Origin: Sipunculus nudus
Taxonomy: Eukaryota > Annelida > Sipuncula > Golfingiida > Sipunculidae
DNA: 64,000 bases
Reading direction: 5' to 3'
Assembly: GCA_026874595.1 (NCBI GenBank)
Contig: CM049311.1
Coordinates: 22,190,676-22,254,675 of the forward strand
This document shows, in pieces, positions 54,901 to 60,900 of the stretch. The translations under genes and the position numbers were made by a program. Numbering within the stretch: position 1 is the stretch's first letter; each line of letters opens with the position of its first letter. The notes beneath the pieces are model-generated. The model worked only from the letters and a program-made list of their open reading frames with translations, ran no database searches and was not told the DNA's origin.

Positions 54901-57900
54901 GTAACCACTGGACCTGGAATCTTCTAACTTTACATCCAGAGAGGTCCATGAAAAATCTCCTTGGAAACCTGGAATTAGGTCTCTGTTACCCATATTCTTC
55001 AAGCTATGGGGCTCCGAAGTACCCCCCAGGATAATGAAAAATTTGATACAAAAGCTCAAATATCTGAACAACTAATGCATTGATTACTATGATTCTTTGC
55101 TGCATATTGATCATGGAGTGTTTTATCAGTTTCTGCAGACTGGTGGCGCCACCTGTATTTTTTCGATATTTTACGAATTTTTTTTTCTCTATTTTTGAGA
55201 TCTCAAAAGATGCCGTCATCTGTTAACAGTGTACAGATCGTAACAGCTGGACCTGGAATCTTCTCACTTCACATCCAGAGAGGTCCATGAAAGGTCTTCT
55301 TGGAAACCTGGAATTAGGTCTCTGTTACCCATATTCTTTAAGCTATGGGGCTCCGAAATACCCTCAGAATAATGAAAAATTTGATACAAAAGCTCAAATA
55401 TCTGAACAACTAATGCATTGATCACCATGATACTTTGCATGGATATTGATCATGGAGTGTTTCATCAGTTTCTGCAAACTGGTGGCGCCACCTGTATTTT
55501 TTCGATTTTTTACTTTTTTATCTATTTTTGAGACCTTAAAAGATGCAGTCATCTGTTAACAGGGCACAAATCGTAACATCTAGACCTAGAATCTTCTTTC
55601 TTGACATGTTGAGAGGCCCATGAAAAGTCTCCTTGGAAACCTCAAATTTTGTCTCTGTCACCCATATTGTCTGAGCTGTGGGGCTCAGAAATACCCCCCA
55701 GAATAACTTAAAATTTGATACAAAAGCTCTGTTATCTGAAAAACTAGTGCATTGATTGGCATTATTCTTTGCATGCATATGCATCATGGAGTGTTTCATC
55801 AGTTTCTGCAAACTGGTAGTGCCACCCGGACTTCTTTTACTTTTTACGCATTTTTATCTTTATTTTTGAGACCTTCAAAGATGTGGTCATCTGTTAACAG
55901 GGCACAAATCATAACTATTTGAGCTTGAATTTTCTTTCTTGACATCCTGGGAGGTCCATAAAAAACTCCATGGAAACCTGAAATTAGGTCTCTGTTACCC
56001 ATATTCTCCGAGCAATGGGTCTCCCAGAATAACTAAAAACTGATACAAAAGTTCCAGTATCTGAACAACTATTGCATTAATCACCCTGATTCTTTGCATG
56101 CATATTCATCATGGAGTGTTTCAACAGTTCTTTTGGACTGGTGGCACCACCTAAATTTTTAAAAATTTTTAACACATTATTTTTTCACTAGGCCTATTTA
56201 TGAGACCTTCAAAGATGCGGTCGTCCCTTAACAGAGCTCAAATTGTAACTATTGGTCCTAGAATCTTCAAACTTGACATCCAGGGAGATCTGTGAAAAGT
56301 CTCCTTAGAAACGTGAATTAAGGTCTCTGTTACCCATATTTTCTGAGCTATAGGGCTTATATGCACCCCTCAGAATAATTGAAAATTTGATACCAAAGTA
56401 GGGCACAAATCATAACCATTGGGCCCAGAATCTTCTTACTTGACATCCTGAGAGTTCCTCAAAAGTGCTCCCCAGAAACCTGAAATTGGGTCACAGTGAC
56501 CTATATTCTCAGAGTTTTGGGGTATGTTTGAGCATCCCAGAAATAATGCAAAACCCACACAAATTGCCAGATTCCTCATGAAAGGCCTGTTGGATTGTCA
56601 TCAAATTTGTTTTTATGGGTTGGGTCTTGAGGAACTTAAGCTAATATGCAAGAACAATGATGCCACCTATCTTAATTAATTGTCTGTGCAAGGACATATT
56701 ATCAACATGTCAGTCCGCTGAGCGTCATGACCCATGGGTCACTTGTTTATGATCATGACAGTAATACAATTGTTTTGTAAAAACAAAAAAAAAAAAGCAC
56801 ATCATGACAAAATAAATTTTAAGATTTGTCTCACCAACTAGAGCTCAAAATCGATTATTTTTTGCTGAAATAAAAATAAATTTTGTTGCGGAGGAACAAA
56901 ATTGACGCGCGGCGCCTGAGAAACCAACTTTTCATGGCCTAAATGTACTTTGTTTAAAAGACTCTCATTACATATTTGATACCAGAAAAATAATTTAACA
57001 TCTCTACCTACCATAGATAGAGAAGGAGGCAGACTGCCATAGGTTTGAATCTATTGAGGCGGGGGGGGGGACCAAGTGAGAATTCCCCTCTGCCTTAAGG
57101 CTTCTGCCTATATATCATGCCAGAAGATGACGCCCGGTGTTGGCTAACCAGAACGGACACAATGTCTGAATAAATATTGTGATACTTTGTTCAGAATTTA
57201 AAAGTGAAGGTCAATGTACGTATTTATTTTTCAAATCTAAACTATCTAGATTGATCATTGCCTGAACACACGGTGTGATTTGTTTTTACTTTCAGAAATC
57301 TGTGCAAACGGAAGAAGGACGACAACCACGGAGAGAAGCAGGTCGCATCTAACCTGGAGATCAAATTCTTTAGTTTTACCACCTTGTACTATTTTGTAAG
57401 TTACCCACAGCTCTATAACCCTATGCCGCGTTGCAATTTCTACCCCCTCGCAACATATGCTAGAATAATACTTGATATTTAATAGAAAGAGATAATAGAG
57501 GAAATAAATATAATTTATGTTAGCTCTGTTTTAATAGAGTATTTCATACACAAACTTTGGTCAATACGACTGATACTTTATATGCAGAAAAAAAACCCTA
57601 AACCGTGCAAGCAGTAAGTTTGACCCAGTTTTCTTGAGGTTATAGTTTACGTGGTATTCGATGGATACCAGATCACCGGACTTCTGAACATGAAGGAAGC
57701 TTTTATTTGAAAGTAAAGATTTCAATTCTAATTTCGAAGATGAATAATTTCAACTTTAAGGTTGCATTGACAAGGTTGCATACACCACGATTTTACAACC
57801 TCACAAGCTGTGTTTAGAGAGAAGCTACACAACAATTCTTAATTATCTTGCCACCCACCCCTCTTTCGTGCATAAATATTTTGCCGTCCCGGAGTTCATT

Positions 57901-60900
57901 ATCTTTTACATGTATTTTGCTTGCTATTGAACTGATGTTTGTTTTCTCCGTCAACAGATGTTGCTAGGGCTGTCGGTGGCGGGCACAGTGTTCAAAGGGT
58001 ACTTTTTTGCCTTTCACCTACTGAATGTTGTCAACAACAATCAGATTCTCAGGGGCGTCATCAACGCTGTCACACAGAACGGTAAGCCCGCAGCATATAT
58101 AATAAACATATAGTATGCATTAGAGCATCATAAATCAGCTTGTACTTATGTATATTAAAATATATTTAAATATGTGCATGTGGAAAAAGATACGATAAAA
58201 AATAAGGCGTGGTCTGTTTTCAAATTAGGCAACAATTCGTACCTAATGGAAAGCAACAGTTGATTGCCGTTTGATTCAGGGAAGGTCGTGTGAGCATTAT
58301 TGGGTGGTTTCGACCTAAGCTATAATGGATAATTGATCAACTTATAAAAAAACTTAGGCAAGAACATTGGTTTTGGTGACGGGGGATTCATTTAATCAGT
58401 GTGCCAATTTGGTTGTTGTCTCTTGGAGGTATCGACACCAATATAAAGTATATATTGTGCTGTACTTTGTGATTTTTATTATATTCTAGACAAATCGTGT
58501 TCTTTTAAATGAGCCAGAATCAATATATGAATGCAAGTTCTTTTTTAACATTATAATTATTATTATTATTATATAACTCTCTAAGGTGTTTGATGTGTTT
58601 CACCATTAGCAAATGAACCTGTATATTTTGTTGAAATTTTAAAGTAATATAGAAAAACCTCCCATTACATTAGATACATCTAACTGATTTTTTTTCTAGG
58701 TTCTGCAGTAATCAAATTTTTGAGATGTACAGAATATGTGTATTTATAACCATTATATACACCGGTGACATTCAATATATAAATTCCCGATATAATTCTA
58801 ACACCGGGATGTCGTCTCTAAATAAAATACACTAACATACAGTCATGCATTCGTAATTTATAACCGTTATGTGCTGTTTTACAGGTAAATCACTGCTGTG
58901 GGTGGCGGTGCTCGGGTTCATCGTGTTCTATCTGTACGCACTCATCAGTTTCGCGCTGCTGCGGTCGTCATTCAACCCGTCGGAGCAGTTATTTTGTGCC
59001 ACTTTATGGCAGTGCACCGTCACCGTCATACGATATGGTCTCATCGGAGATATATTTGAGGTAACTCTATATAATACATACCCGTTTTACGACCAGCAAC
59101 GTACCGCGTCCACCTGACAGCGCAGAAGATTGCCATGAAAAAGCGGGTTAAATAATATTATAACTGGAACAGTTATATTAAAGCAACTCAATATTGCAAA
59201 TATTGGTATCAATAAATTTCTACAAAGTGACAACTTAAATGTTCACTGTTTGGGAAAGATTATATATATAAGCCCGTATGGGTTAGGACATCTTCCACAA
59301 TTTCATAAGAGAATTATAGTTACATCTGTAATTATATAACTTATATAGATTGTAAAATCATCCCAAATAAACGCGTTCCTGTATAAGTTGCAGTTTTTCT
59401 GTATGTGACAGGTATTGGTAGAATACACCAACGAGGCTGCTTGATTAATTATGTTTTGTGAGTTCCCAGTTTCGTGGAATGTTTTTCTTGTAGAACGTAC
59501 AAAACAATGCTGCTGAGAACACCTTCCTCAAGTTTGGGTTGCTGGTCATCTTCCATCTCTCCTTCTTCATCTTCATCACCACCATCGGCCTGAACATCAT
59601 CCTCGGTATCATTGTGGACACTTTCTCCGAGCTCCGAGACCTCAAGGTAATGTAACCCCGTGGTATCGTCTCTCGGTATCTTAAAGCAGGCACGTTCTCC
59701 CAACTTTGAGACCTCAAGGTAACGAAATCCCTCGGTATCATTGTGGACTCTCCGAGCTTCGAGACCTCAAGGTAATATAATCATATAACAGTCCCGTTCT
59801 CCGAGCCTCAAGGTAAAGTAAATCCCTCGGTATCATACATCTATGGATGTTATGGCATACATCTAAGTTTTCCGAGCTCTGAGTCCTCAAGGTAACGTTA
59901 TCCCGCTGCATCATCTGTGGGTATCTTAATGCAGACACGTTCTCCCAACTTCGAGACCTCAAGGTAATGTAATCCCACGGTATTGTATAGTAGACATGCT
60001 CTCCGAGACCTAAAGGTAAACCCTGAGTGTCATGCTTGACACGATCTCCAAGCGCCGAAGCCTCTTACTTCTGCAAACCTGCATTTCATTTGAGACACGT
60101 TTTCCGAGTTTTGAGAATTCTGATTCATAGTGGACACATTCTTTTAATTCAGAAAACTGAAGGTCTTCAAAGAATAGGGTACATGTTGACTGTAAAGTCA
60201 TGCGGGACAGGTGTCACTTATCGACTTGTTTACAAGGAATTAATTTGGCAATAATGAAGCTTGAGTTCACTTTGGACATCTATCTCTCCTACAAACTAGT
60301 TAAAGATAACAGTGTCCATCGTTTGTCTCATTACAATTTTGTAAGTTCTGTATTTAACTGACATAATTACCAGTAAATAAATGATATATTAGTGCAGGAA
60401 GTCCGATTCTTAGTCTAGTTTCATGTGTTCTAGTTTTCTGCATTTGCGTATAAATATATGCATATAAAAATAACATTCTTTAACATTGTATTGTCTTGTA
60501 CCTTAACAGTGGACAGCAGAACGGGACATGCGGGACGTCTGCTTTATCTGTAGCCGTGACAGCTATGACTTCGAGCATCATGGGAAGGTAAGAGAGGACA
60601 ATGACAGGAGTTTTTCGTTCGAATTATTTCTGCATCCCTCTGTAATAGCTTAAGAGTGATTTATTTTCCATCTTTATTTCGGAATTTTAGATCTTGAACC
60701 GTTACACGTTAACATTTTATTTCTAAACCCGAAAGACACATGATAGAAGAAAAACCAAAATGAAATATTATGAGATATTGCCATGTATATTGATATAAGC
60801 ATATTAAAAAGGGGACTCTTTGTAACATCGTGCTTGAAAAAGCGCACGTTTCAGAAATTTAAATCAAATTTAATTGAAATATGATATTATTAAAAAGAAT

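Noticed and set aside
59445-59962. Minus-strand reading frames with repeated RSRSSE / RSQSWEN blocks
   Set aside because: Antisense of the duplicated exon-54 end. The periodicity comes from the tandem array, and the sense strand explains the coding signal.
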